Assembly: GCA_029216955.1 (NCBI GenBank) | Contig: JANAVB010002199.1 | Coordinates: forward strand, 19,783,822 to 19,847,821 | DNA: 64,000 bases | Origin: Iris pallida | Lineage: Eukaryota > Streptophyta > Magnoliopsida > Asparagales > Iridaceae | Direction of reading: 5' to 3' | Shown: positions 1-10,178 of the stretch, in pieces | Layout: each line of letters opens with the position of its first letter | Numbering within the stretch: the first letter of the stretch is position 1 | Program-made: the position numbers and the translations under genes | Notes under the pieces: generated by a model | Seen by the model: only the letters and a program-made list of their open reading frames with translations | Told to the model about the DNA's origin: nothing | The model's database searches: none

Positions 1-1500
1 GCCAGAACGATGCCACGAGTCTACTGGTGGTGTCAGAAATTGAATCCGGAGTCCCGGGTTCAAAAATAGAATTTTACAAGTGCAACACTAAGAATTCGAA
101 CGGCCAACTTTGGCGTCGAATTCGACCGACCTAACAAGCTCAAACTGAAATGAAATCTAAAGGGGGCAGGAAGAGGGTTATACCAGCTGTGCACCGGAAC
201 TGGTGGCGCGCAAAACGGAGCTGATACGGCGAAGATACGAACCCGCGAAGTTGGCGTCGCAAAACTGTCCAAAAATAGTACAAATTAAAACGTCAACTTG
301 GTGGCCGGTTTTGATGTATCAAACGACGAAATTAACGGTTCAAACTTGACAGAGGTGAAGAGGGATATACCCAGATTGAGACGGAGCAAGGAGTTCGTCG
401 ATCCAACGGTCGGATTCCCCGAGAAACGCGCACAAAGTCGCTGCGACGAGTTGCCAATTTTGGACTTCGCGCGCGCGCGCATCGACGGAATTTCGTGAAA
501 AATGCACGAATCGCCTCGACGGCGCGTCCCGGAGGACGTTGGCCGCCACGGGAAGGTGCGGGGGTGTGCGCCCGGCCAGGGGGGGCCGGCCACGCGGTGG
601 CTCGCGGCCACCCACCGGCGGCGGCGGCGCTGAACCACCGGCCAGGGCGCGCGGGGTACTGCTGCCCGCTGCTGCAGCTGCTGCTCCGTGGCGCTGTTGC
701 AGCTCGCGGTGCGCGCGGCGGCGCAACCACATGGCAGCGGCGGTGGTGCAGCGGGGCACGCGACGAGCGGCACGGCCACGGCGCTCGGCGGCTGGGGTGG
801 TGATGCGTATGGTAGTGACGGTGATGAAGGTGGGGGATGATGATGATAATAGTGATGGTGTTGGTTTTGAAATGGAATGGTGATGGTAGTGTAAATGAAT
901 GAAGAAGGAGAAGAGAAATATGAAGAAGAAATGATGGGGGGGTCCTGTCGGCTGAAGGAGAGGGAGTGAGGGGTGGTGTGTGTGGCTAAGGGGAGAGAGA
1001 GAGAGAGAGAGATTAATGTATATAATATATATGTAAAGAGTGTGGGATATTTAGAGAGATAGAGAGAGATATTATAGGGAGTAGAGAGAGAATAGAGGGA
1101 GGGGGTGCTGCTCGGGTATGGGGGTGCTGATGGGAGAGGGGAGAGAGAAAGTGAGGTGAGAGATATTTAAATATGGAGAGAGAGGGTGAGGAAGGTCGGC
1201 TGATAGTGTAGGGGGAAATTTCTTGTGTGTGTGTACATGAGTGAGAGGAGAGATATAACACATGTATACATGTAGGTATATATACATAGAGAGAGAAAGA
1301 GATAATAATATAAAATAAAAGAATTATATTTTCGAGTAGGCAAAAATGGGAAAACACCAGTGGGGTGTATGGGCAGTCATGGTAGGGTCCATGCCAAACT
1401 GGGTCGGACGTTGGGCCAAGTTTGGACAAAGTCGAAGCCAAGATTTAATTAATTTATAATAAATTTAAATCAATTAATTCATGGATGAATTGGAGGCACA
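1..1500 (-). repeat. LTR-like sequence, probably a minus-oriented chromovirus LTR fragment
   Basis: No coding sequence is supported here. Order on the + strand: mixed sequence (1-480), a very GC-rich island (about 495-780), purine-rich sequence with a short (GA)n run near 998-1012, AT-rich sequence, then an AT-rich end. The same order (GC island, purine-rich block, AT microsatellite, AT-rich terminus) occurs in the RE-E LTR at 40190-41205, which belongs to a minus-strand element. The pyrimidine-rich leader-like block reads on the minus strand, opposite to RE-A. I infer a minus-oriented LTR or solo LTR nested in the RE-A LTR, possibly ending in ...GGCACA near 1500. The left end is outside the window. 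The overlapping ORFs at 285-880 come from GC bias and are not genes. The alternative is one long RE-A LTR. Confidence 0.4.
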
Positions 1501-2070
1501 AGAGAGATCAATTTGATAGCGCGCAAGTGGCACGTGCATAGTAGGCTCAAAACAGGCCAGGGCCATATATTGGGTCGTCTGGATTGGACCGATGTCGGGC
1601 CCGGAAATTAAGTTGGAAATTAAATCAGGTTTCACGGTAGATAATTAATTGGTCTAAATTGACCCGAACTTGCGCGATACAAAAGGAGCACAAGGGAACG
1701 AGTTTGGATGGGACATGATATATCACTGTGAAGATAATCTCGTCTACTACAAACTCCAAGAAGGAAGTTTCTAGAGACTGGCATCCCTGATGCTCTAGAA
1801 TTCCAAGTCACGGTAAAGAGTATTTAAAGATCAAAATTAATTATATAGAAATGAATTATTGAAAATAATTCATTAGAAAATTCGAAAAATAATTCGGGAA
1901 ATTCAGGGGGCTTACAAGGCTTATTCATGACCATAAGAGACTGTTGGCTTGTAGTTAAACCCTCATGTATCTAGACAGCCGTGACCGTATAGCGAGGTGG
2001 GTTGTACTTCAATATACGTAGCTGGCTATGTCCGCCCCGTTCTCCAGTATTCTGGCTCTGGGGCGTGACA
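1501..2070 (+). repeat. RE-A 5' LTR, terminal part
   Basis: The block from about 1905 to 2070 matches the terminal part of the RE-G LTR read on its own strand (reverse complement of 54023-54180), including the shared GACAGCCGTGACCGTATAG and the terminus ...GGGGCGTGACA. The LTR ends at 2070 with the canonical CA. The leader and gag of the same family follow on the + strand, so this is the downstream end of a 5' LTR. Sequence upstream of about 1900 diverges from RE-G. The 5' start of the LTR is not visible in the window. Confidence 0.7.
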
Positions 2071-2079
2071 TGGTTTAAG

Positions 2080-2095
2080 TGGTGGCCCATGCAGG
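2080..2095 (+). promoter_or_regulatory. RE-A candidate primer-binding site (conserved leader block)
   Basis: A block TTTAAGTGGTGGCCCAY follows the LTR end in RE-A, RE-C (minus, 17793-17813) and RE-G (minus, 61680-61700). TGG lies directly after the LTR only in RE-A, while TGGTGGCCCA, about 8-9 nt in, is present in all three. A PBS must begin with TGG to pair with a tRNA CCA end, so TGGTGGCCCAYGCAGG is the better candidate. I cannot assign the tRNA. Confidence 0.45.
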
Positions 2096-2220
2096 CCTTG
2101 TAAATCAAGATATGTGAGGGTTTACCGAATAGATGTCTCAATCAGTACTCGCCCTTGATCTCTGTTCGTATCCTCTGAATCCCTGGATTCTTGACCTGAT
2201 CACATGCTTGTATCGTTGAA

Positions 2221-3895
2221 TTGTCTTGGTCCTTCCTTATTGTTCTCCATGTTGTCTTCTTCAGCGGTATTGTACCTGGCCCTGCCGATCAGCAAGGCGG
2301 AGCACCTCCCGTGGACCAGCAGCAACCTGAAGATCAAGCCCAGCATTCCGGGGTAGCCTCCAGAGTCATGCCAACTGGGGGTCAACAGCCACCAGTCCAG
2401 CCTACAGAGCCTGATGATGGCACTTTGGTAGGTCTCATCAGGTCGTTATTAGCTTCTCAAGATCGTCGAGGTGATGCATTGCACCAGACAGTGACGGATG
2501 CTCTGACCAGATGAGGTCATCAGGGTAGCAGCGCGGCCAACAGCTTCAAGCGCTTGAACCCTCCATTCTTTGATGGTAGCGAAGAAGCTATCGCCGCAGA
2601 TGCTTGGCTTCAGGACACAGAGGTGATTCTAGAAGCAGCCAGGACCCCAGAGAACGAGAAGGTGGCCGTAGTGCGCCTGCAGTTGTTAGATCTTGCCCGC
2701 AGCTGGTGGGCGGCGCAGGCCGTGGGATTAACAACACCCATTGCTTGGGCAGTATTCAAAGAGAGATTCCAGACCAAGTATTTTGATGTTATAGCTCGGT
2801 ACGATCTACAGACGAGGTTCACCAATCTGAAGTAGATGGGCAGGACGGTCGACGGATATGCGGCCGAGTTTTCCAGACTCAGTCGGTTTGCTCCCACCTT
2901 GGTGGCAACCGAGTATGATAGAGCCCAACGATTCCAACAGGGGCTCCATCTCGAGATCTTATTGGCAGTGGAGCAGTTTGAGCATCAGACCTTCGATGCA
3001 GTATTGAGAGCAGCTAGGAGGCATGAATATACCTCCCAGCGGATTGTGGATAGGACCGAAGGTCGGAAGCGATCTCACGGCCAGATGAACCAATCTTTAG
3101 CACCAGACCCGACAGCCAGGGCTTTGACCATTGGAACTCTGAGGCGAGCGGCTTCAGTTACGTCGGTTCAGCATTCAACCCCGGCGTATCCCCAGCAGCA
3201 GTAGAGGCAGATGCAGGCATCCGCAGTGGGTTGCACTCATTGTGGAAATCCAGGGCATGTAGTGGCGGAGTGTCGCAGGGCACAAGAATTGTGCCTGGCT
3301 TGTGGAGCACCGGACCACAGGGTTGGGGACTGCCCGAATAGGGGGAGTTCCTCTTCATCAACCTTTTCTAGTCCTTCGGTTAGGGGACCAGCCCCAGTAC
3401 CAGTCCAGCAGCAGCAGCAGTACCCGTTACCGAGGCCCTTGCCGCCTCAGACCCAAGTGTTTCAGCAGCAGAATCCCCAGCAGTTTGCACAAGCCCAGGC
3501 CCAGATCCAGAACAGGCAGCGAGGATTTCAGCAGAGGGGACCAGCACGCCGAGGGCATGGTCAGGCTATGGTAATGACCGTAGAGGAAGGATTGGCACCA
3601 GGAGAGGTAGTGGCAGGTACTATTCTCGTCAACTCCTTTTCTGCTTCAGCTTTATTTGATTCTGGTGCATCGCATTCATTTATGTCTGCACGATTCGCAA
3701 CACGGATAGGATTGGAGTCCGAGTCATTATCAGTAAGGCTCAATATACTTACTGGTAATGGACTCGTGGGAGTAGATAGAGTATTTTTCCCGTGTCGGAT
3801 CGTAGTTAGCGGTAGAGAATTTCCCGCTAGATTGATAGAGTTCCCGATGGCCGATTATGATATGGTCTTAGGGATGGATTGGTTGAGGAACCAGT
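2221..3895 (+). pseudogene. RE-A gag-protease, interrupted
   Basis: The frame encodes the chromovirus Gag, two CCHC zinc knuckles (about 3232-3345) and the aspartic protease with [12 protein letters not shown] at about 3653. Frame 1 is broken by TGA at 2512-2514, TAG at 2833-2835 and TAG at 3202-3204. The extreme N-terminus is one nucleotide out of frame with an upstream ATG at 2204, where RE-G keeps it in frame. The frame ends within the conserved GMDWLRN segment, where RE-B is inserted, and the following codons reappear at 26398. RE-G supplies an uninterrupted homologue of the whole region. Confidence 0.9.
3891..3895. repeat. RE-B target-site duplication CCAGT, left copy
   Basis: CCAGT at 3891-3895 directly precedes the 5' TG of RE-B and recurs at 26393-26397 directly after its 3' CA. 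The two flanks are continuous RE-A coding sequence, which fixes both ends of RE-B to the base. Confidence 0.95.
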
Positions 3896-5212
3896 TGTTG
3901 GCACATCGATTTTGATTAATTGTTCACAATAACCCTTGTACGTCGTTAGTTTGTTTTTCTTTCAGGAAAGAATAGAAGGAAGGTTTCTCCTTTCAATGTA
4001 GTTAATCAAAGACCATGGAGCTCTGGATATCTCCTTTATCAGCTTTGCCAAAGACTATGAAGCCTGCTTAAAGTCTACATAGAAGATGGCACTTCCTGCT
4101 CTTTTAGAGTCTGTATTCTACTAGGAATCCATGTACGTACTTGGCTAAGATGACATTTATAAAGATAGAAATGGTGAAGAAGACATTCAGAGGAGACGGA
4201 AAATCCGACGGATTTCCGGATAAATCTGCCGGATTATCCGACCACTCACAGCAAGTATGTGAGGAGAAGTTCGGATAATCCGACGGAAATCCGCGGAAAT
4301 TCGACGGATCATCCGAACCCCTCACAGCAAGTATGTGAGGAGAAGTTCGGATAATCCGACGGAAATCCGCAGAAATCCGACGGATCATCCGAATCCCTCA
4401 CAGCAAGTATGTGAGGAGAAGTTCGGATAATCCGACGGAAATCCACGGAAATCCGACGGATCATCCGAACCCCTCACAGCAAGTTTGTGAGACCACAGTT
4501 CGGATCATCCGCCGGAATTCTGCTGAAATCCGACGGATAATCCGTCTGACCTTTTTGCAACTTGAAATTCAAATCCAACGGCATCTGACAAATGCATTTA
4601 ATGCATCCAACGGCTCTTTTTATGACCGTTACTGTTGAACGGATAATCCGACGGATTTTCGCAGAAATCCGACGGATAATCCGCTCGACGGCTGCATTGC
4701 CTTTATGATGTTGGATTTGTAAAAAAGAGGCTTTGTCTCTCCTCTTAAAGGCTATCTCTTCTAAGCTTTAAATTTTCTCAACCACCAAAGAGCTTCACTA
4801 TTACTACTCTACCTAATCTTCAATTGTCATCCAACCCAAAGTGCTAGAGTGTCTCAAGAGCTTTTACTTTCGATCTTCAAGTGTTTAGAAGATCAAAGCA
4901 TCCTTTCCTTTTCTTTGAAGTTGGCGAGCCTTCATAAGAAAACTCGTGTGTAGAAGTTGGCGAGTTCTTCGGATCCAAACTCGTGTTGAAGTTGGCGAGT
5001 TCTTCGGATCCAAACTCGTGTGTACTATTTGCATAATAGTGGATTAAAGCCGGAGAGAGTTCCGGGACTGGATTGCCTCAAAAGAGGATACCAGGATACA
5101 TCCTTGTGTTTGCGCTTGATCTTTCTACTCTTTACTCTTAATTGCTTTTATTGCAACATTTGTTATAGTTTAATTTTAATTTCCCTATTCACCCCCCCTC
5201 TAGGGTTCTACA
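3896..5212 (+). repeat. RE-B 5' LTR
   Basis: The LTR is 1,317 bp, starting TGTTGGCACATCG and ending TAGGGTTCTACA, with the other copy at 25113-26392. It contains a 76-bp tandem array (4195-4520) and a second short tandem array around 4918-5025 built on GAAGTTGGCGAGTTCTTCGG. The expected TATA position (4720-4730) reads GTAAAAAAGAGG, whereas the 3' LTR has GTATAAAAGAGG. The ORFs within the LTR are repeat artefacts. Confidence 0.95.
4195..4520. repeat. 76-bp quasi-palindromic tandem repeat in RE-B U3
   Basis: The unit CTCACAGCAAGTATGTGAGG begins at 4245, 4321, 4397 and 4473, an exact 76-bp period. Each unit contains an imperfect inverted repeat of TTCGGATAATCCGACGG against CCGACGGATCATCCGAA around a CCGCGG or similar centre. 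The 3' LTR (25430-25690) has the same units with one shortened, so the array differs between LTRs. TCCGACGGA-type motifs continue to 4690 and recur in the pol-3'ORF spacer (23095-23330). Confidence 0.9.
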
Positions 5213-5214
5213 AT

Positions 5215-5227
5215 TGGTATCAGAGCC
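5215..5227 (+). promoter_or_regulatory. RE-B primer-binding site, initiator tRNA-Met type
   Basis: TGGTATCAGAGCC starts two bases after the LTR end. It is the standard plant copia PBS complementary to the 3' end of initiator tRNA-Met. The site marks the start of minus-strand DNA synthesis and confirms the + orientation. Confidence 0.95.
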
Positions 5228-5265
5228 AGGTTCTCTTGATTTGGATTTACTTCCTTGAGTGATCC

Positions 5266-7167
5266 ATGGCCTCTAACCCTAGCATCAACATGTTTCACAA
5301 TGAGGGACACTCCACAAATAGGCCCCCCCTATTTGATGGTCCCAACTATAACTACTGGAAGATTAGGATGGACATTTATCTAAAGTCCATAGATTTCGAC
5401 TTATGGGATTACGTGATAAATGGCCTTCCTACTCCTTCCAGAGCTATTGAGGATATTGCTTCTGATACCCTTCGGAAAACACTTGCCGAAAACATCAAGA
5501 AGCTTGCTTGTCGAGATGCCAAGGCAATGAATGCTCTTTACTGTGCTCTCGACAGTAGTGAATTCAACCGCATCTCTACTTGCAAGACTTCCAATGAGAT
5601 TTGGAAGTTACTTGAAGTCACACACGAGGGAACCTCACAAGTGAAAGAATCGAAGATCAGTAGATTCACGCAAGAATATGAGTCTTTTAAAATGAAGCAT
5701 GATGAATCTATTGCTAGCATGTTTACTCGTTTTGGTGACATTATTAACCCTCTCTCTTCTCTTGGAAAGGAATATCCCGCTCATGAAAAGATAAGAAAGA
5801 TTCTTAGAGGATTGACGAAAGCTTGGAGTCCTAAAGCTACCGCAATCATTGAGGGGAACGATCTAACCGTCATGAACCTAGAGACCCTCAAGGGTAAGCT
5901 AATGACTCACGAGCTTGACATGAAGGATCAAGAGGAATCCTCCATTCAAGAGAAGGAGAAGGAAAAGACCAAAGAAAAGGAGAAGACCCTTGCTCTCAAA
6001 GCATCAAGGTCTTACTCCAAGGATAGCTTCGACGACAATGAGTCGGACGATGATGAAGAAATAGCTCTCACAGCTAAGCACTTCCGGAAGTTCTTAAAGT
6101 TCAACAAGGCCAACCGCTCTAGACGGGACAATGAAGAAGACCCGGCATGCTATCAATGCAGAAGACCTGGACACATCAAGAGGGATTGTCCGATGATGGT
6201 GCGAAAAGACTCAAGCAAGTACGAGAAACCTAGCAAGGGAAGCTTATCCTCCAGAAAGTTCGCCAACACTAGCATTTGGTGTGAAAGCGACGCGAGCGAC
6301 TCCGACAACGACAAGGAGTGCAAACACAATGCCAACGTCTGTCTCATGGCAACCGATGAGGTAATTGATGACTTCTCCTTAAACACTCTTACCTATGATG
6401 ATTTGGAGAAAGCCATTCTTGAGTTACATGAAGAACACAAAGGTGTTCGGAATAAATACAAGAAATCTCTTAAGGAGGTTGAGGCTCTTCAATTTGAAGT
6501 AGAGAGGCTCTCAAACATCATTATTGATGTGAAAGGAAAATCTTCTATTTCCGACACGGATGAAATGGAGTCTTTGCGACTCAAGTTTCAAGAATCTCTT
6601 GACACCATCAAGAAAAAGGATGATAAGATTCAATCCATGAGAAGCTCGTATGAATTTGCCATGCGCAAATGTCAAGATGCTAATAGAAGAGAATATTCCA
6701 CTTCTATTAAGTACAATGATCTTCTTACACGGAGTAAGGTTTTAAGTAATAAGAATACCACTCACATGCATGCTCCAAGACACCCTCACACTCATCACAT
6801 TGCTAAGCATAACCATTACATGAACACTACACACAACTCCTTTTCTAACACAAGAAAAGGACCTTTTGTTAAGAAGAACACCTCTCATCATGCTTTTTAC
6901 TATCATCATAACACCCATGGTAGAACTTCTCACACTAGAAACTCACATATGCACAACACTCACACTTCTTCTTCTAAATCTTCTTTGATGTGCAATTATT
7001 GTGGTTTGGTTGGTCACACCTCAAACTTTTGTTATACAAGAAAACAAGTTGACATGAGAGTTCTTAAGTGGGTTCCTAAGACTAACACTCATGGACCCAT
7101 AAGATCATGGGTACCAAAATATTCATCTTCAACTTATGTTGTAGGTGACGAATCCTTCTCATGCTAG
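5266..7167 (+). CDS. gag: RE-B Gag (copia, SIRE-like)
   Basis: The frame is an uninterrupted 633 codons from an ATG 39 nt after the PBS. Gag packages element RNA into cytoplasmic particles. Residues about 20-110 hold the copia Gag start with FDGPNYNYWK and the typical EIWKLLEVTHEGT; a UBN2-type region follows to about 215. A CCHC knuckle CYQCRRPGHIKRDC lies near residue 295, an acidic and coiled-coil stretch at about 380-490, a His/Thr/Ser-rich stretch at about 505-575, and a second knuckle CNYCGLVGHTSNFC near 577. Two knuckles and a long coiled-coil tail fit SIRE/Maximus Gag, which is longer than ordinary copia Gag. It overlaps the pol frame by 23 nt in another register. Confidence 0.93.
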   Translation: MASNPSINMFHNEGHSTNRPPLFDGPNYNYWKIRMDIYLKSIDFDLWDYVINGLPTPSRAIEDIASDTLRKTLAENIKKLACRDAKAMNALYCALDSSEFNRISTCKTSNEIWKLLEVTHEGTSQVKESKISRFTQEYESFKMKHDESIASMFTRFGDIINPLSSLGKEYPAHEKIRKILRGLTKAWSPKATAIIEGNDLTVMNLETLKGKLMTHELDMKDQEESSIQEKEKEKTKEKEKTLALKASRSYSKDSFDDNESDDDEEIALTAKHFRKFLKFNKANRSRRDNEEDPACYQCRRPGHIKRDCPMMVRKDSSKYEKPSKGSLSSRKFANTSIWCESDASDSDNDKECKHNANVCLMATDEVIDDFSLNTLTYDDLEKAILELHEEHKGVRNKYKKSLKEVEALQFEVERLSNIIIDVKGKSSISDTDEMESLRLKFQESLDTIKKKDDKIQSMRSSYEFAMRKCQDANRREYSTSIKYNDLLTRSKVLSNKNTTHMHAPRHPHTHHIAKHNHYMNTTHNSFSNTRKGPFVKKNTSHHAFYYHHNTHGRTSHTRNSHMHNTHTSSSKSSLMCNYCGLVGHTSNFCYTRKQVDMRVLKWVPKTNTHGPIRSWVPKYSSSTYVVGDESFSC

Positions 7168-8651
7168 AAGCAAGTGGATTCTCGATAGCGGTTGTTCTCG
7201 GCACATGACCGGTGATGCTTCACTTTTTACAACGCTATCGATGAAGAAAGAAGGACATGTCTCCTTCGGTAACAATCTTAAAGGTTATATTATTGGAAAT
7301 GGTAATATCGGTTCTCCTCTTTATCCTTGTATTAATAATGTATGTCTTGTTACAAATCTCAAGCATAATCTTCTTAGTATTAGCCATCTTACTGATAATG
7401 GCTATGATATCAAGTTTGTTAAACTCAAATGCTACATTACCGATAGCTCCAATGGAACTATTGTATATGAAGGCATTAGGGAAAACAATATTTATGTTCT
7501 TTATCTTGTTGAAGGTACTAACAATGACAGGTGCCTAGTTGCAAAGAACGATGAGAGTTGGCTTTGGCACATGAGGCTTGGACACGCCAACATGGATACC
7601 ATCTCTCGCCTCGCCACCAAGAAGCTTGTACGAGGACTTTCTAGTATCCCTTTCAAAAAGGATATGGTATGTGAAGAATGTGAGAAAAGTAAGTTGACCA
7701 AGTCTTCTTTCAAATCTATCAACTCTGTGAGTACCACTAGACCCCTCCAACTTATTCATATGGATCTCTTTGGGCCTAGTAGAGTTGCTAGCCTTGGTGG
7801 CAAACTTTATGCTTTTGTTTTAGTTGATGATTTTTCGAGATTTACTTGGGTTATTTTTCTTGCTTGTAAAAGTGATACTTTTCGTGAATTTGTTGCTTTT
7901 TGTAAACGTGTTCAAAATGAGAAAGGTTTTTCTATCAACAAAATTAGGAGTGATCATGGAGGAGAATTTGATAATGTTGATTTCAAAAGATTTTGTGAAA
8001 AGAGTGGTTTTGGGCATGATTTTGCTTGTCCCCGTACTCCTCAACAAAATGGTGTTGTGGAGAGAAAGAATCGAACCCTTGGCGATATGGCCCGGGTGAT
8101 GTTAAATCAATATAAGCTCTCCCAATATTTTTGGGCGGAAGCCGTTAATACGGCATGTCATGTTATTAATAGGGTCTTAATTAGACCTATTACTAAGAAG
8201 ACTCCGTATGAGCTTTGGTTCAACAAAATTCCTTCTATTGAATATTTCAAAGTTTTTGGTTGCAATTGTTTTATTTTGAATACCAAGGATAACCTAGGCA
8301 AATTTGAAGAAAAAGCCTATGAAAGAATATTCCTTGGTTACTCTACTCATAGTAAAGGTTTTCGTGTTTTCAACAAAAGGAGTCTTGTTGTCGAAGAGTC
8401 AATCAATGTCTCTTTTAATGAACTCAACTCTTCTACATTCTCCTCTTCCGAGGATATTGATGACATCTTGTTTGGGTTGGAGAACTCCTCTATTGAGGAC
8501 CGTCCTTCTTCATCTAACAATGAAGTTGTGACCCCATCAAAAGAGTCTCCTCCTCTCGAGCCTCCTCAAAAGGATCTCCCAAGAGAATGGAGATTTGTCA
8601 CCAATCATCCTAAGGAGCTTATCATTGGGGATCCTTCCTCCAGTGTTAGCA
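7145..8651 (+). pseudogene. pol: RE-B Pol, N-terminal part: protease and integrase (split by RE-C)
   Basis: The frame opens after TAG (7142-7144), overlaps the end of gag by 23 nt and has no ATG there, so Pol would need a +1 shift relative to gag. The protease motif ILDSGCSRHMTGD starts at about 7180. Next come the GAG-pre-integrase zinc region (LWHMRLGHAN...CEECEKSKL, about 7563-7690) and the integrase core with intact D (LIHMDLFGP), D (IRSDHGGEF) and E (NGVVERKNR). The frame runs into the RE-C LTR at 8652, giving a spurious 54-residue tail to 8815. After RE-C the same register resumes at 21468, so the gene was open before that insertion. Confidence 0.92.
8647..8651. repeat. RE-C target-site duplication TAGCA, left copy
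   Basis: TAGCA at 8647-8651 precedes the LTR terminus TGTCACGACC and recurs at 21463-21467 after ...GGGGGTGACA. The flanks are both RE-B pol in the same register. Confidence 0.95.
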
Positions 8652-9916
8652 TGTCACGACCCGCACCCGCTACAAGGGCACGTGACGCGACAACGCCCAG
8701 CCCTCACCGGAAAAACGGCATGGAACGCTGTGTATTTTTTAGTCTGACAACAGTTTATATATATAACAAAACCTGTCGAGAATATAGTCAACTCCGAACG
8801 GAGGACAAACAATGAATATATATAGTGCTCAATCACAACTCTAAGACGAAAAGTAAAGACGGAAAGATAAAGACAACAAGACAATAATATATAACCTGTC
8901 AAGTCCAGAAACAAATAATATACAAGTCCAGTCTCTAAATACAGTCCAAATATAAATACAGTCTCAAAAAGTAGTACAGTCTCAAAGTAACTGGAGACAA
9001 AGTCCAGTACAAAGACCTACTCTAAACTATACAAGTGGTATGGTCTCGTCAGGCGGAGCTACGCCCTGCGGGACCAAGTCTAGGCCCACTACGTCGTCCG
9101 GACCGTAGTAGGTACTGCAATCTCCCTCGTCGAAATCTGTAATATTTTATCAACAGTCCAGTCAGGATGGAACGAGTACATATATCTCATAACAGATCTC
9201 AAGATAGAATAAAAGCTATAAGACTGTAAATAGAGCATATACAATGAATCATGGAGTGTACATATATGTATCATGGCATGGTAAGCTGTAAAGCTAGAGC
9301 TAGAACAAGAAGAATAGAACGGGATCATGGCATGTACACAAATCAAGGTAAGCTATATATCCAATGTGTGTGAGTAATAGTTTCAGCTTGTGATCGGCTT
9401 GGGAACCTGTCGAGAATCGGCCTGGCAAGTCATAAGTGCGGTATATGACTCACACTGTTCAAGAATACAAGAGGATATGATCACAGGCCTACGCTACTAC
9501 TCCCCCTACCCCAACTGGTAGAATGGATCCAAACAGGACACGTCACTGCACGGGATTCTAATGAGAAGGTAGCTAGCCTTCTCTAGAATCAGTGACCATA
9601 TATCGAGCAAGAGCTACAAGGGTGCTTGTACAATATATCCCAACCTAAGAAGGAGAAAACATCTCTCGTCGGGATCCAAGAATACCAATCCGTGAGAACC
9701 ATGTGTCGGGAACAAGCATATCAACACTAAGTACATGAATCATAACAGTTATCATAAATTGGAAATAAGTATCAGAGAATGTACTCGCCTGTAAGATGAT
9801 AAAATACGTCGACTGGAGCAACTGCAGTGTCTCGAGGACCTATAGAGAACAAGACGTATCAATACTAAGTTTAGGAAGTAAAGTTAAATCAAAATAAACC
9901 CTATTTAATCATTCTA

Positions 9917-10178
9917 GGTCAAGACATGTCTAGTCGGGTCAATCTTGGTCATGGGAGAACATTAGAAGTTAAACCGGATCAATCTAGGTTGAAAACTGGC
10001 CTACCGTTGACTTTTGGTCAACGGGTCAATTCTGGTCAATACTAGGTCAACGCTGGATCACTGGTGACTAATAGTTGACTTTTGGTCAACTGTCCAAGTT
10101 AGATGGAATTTGGGACCAAATTGGGTAAAGTGTTGACCCATAGTTGACTTTTAGTCCAAAAAGTCAACCGTGGTCAAC
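9917..10178. promoter_or_regulatory. W-box (TTGAC/GTCAA) cluster in RE-C LTR
   Basis: I count 13 TTGAC cores on either strand in about 260 bp, several paired as TTGACTTTTGGTCAA. TTGACY is the known W-box bound by plant WRKY factors. The cluster is repeated in the other LTR (about 19073-19338). Regulatory activity is inference; the density of cores is seen. Confidence 0.55.

Noticed and set aside
285..883. Several overlapping ORFs on both strands in a GC-rich island
   Set aside because: Frames are open on both strands at once, Ala/Arg/Gly/Pro-rich, and lie in an LTR-like region; composition explains them.
4195..4520. CRISPR-like array (regular repeats with palindromic parts)
   Set aside because: Units are contiguous without unique spacers, lie in an LTR of a plant element, and no cas genes are present.
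8652..8815. C-terminal extension of RE-B Pol
   Set aside because: These codons are RE-C LTR sequence; the same peptide appears at the other RE-C LTR (17753-17977).
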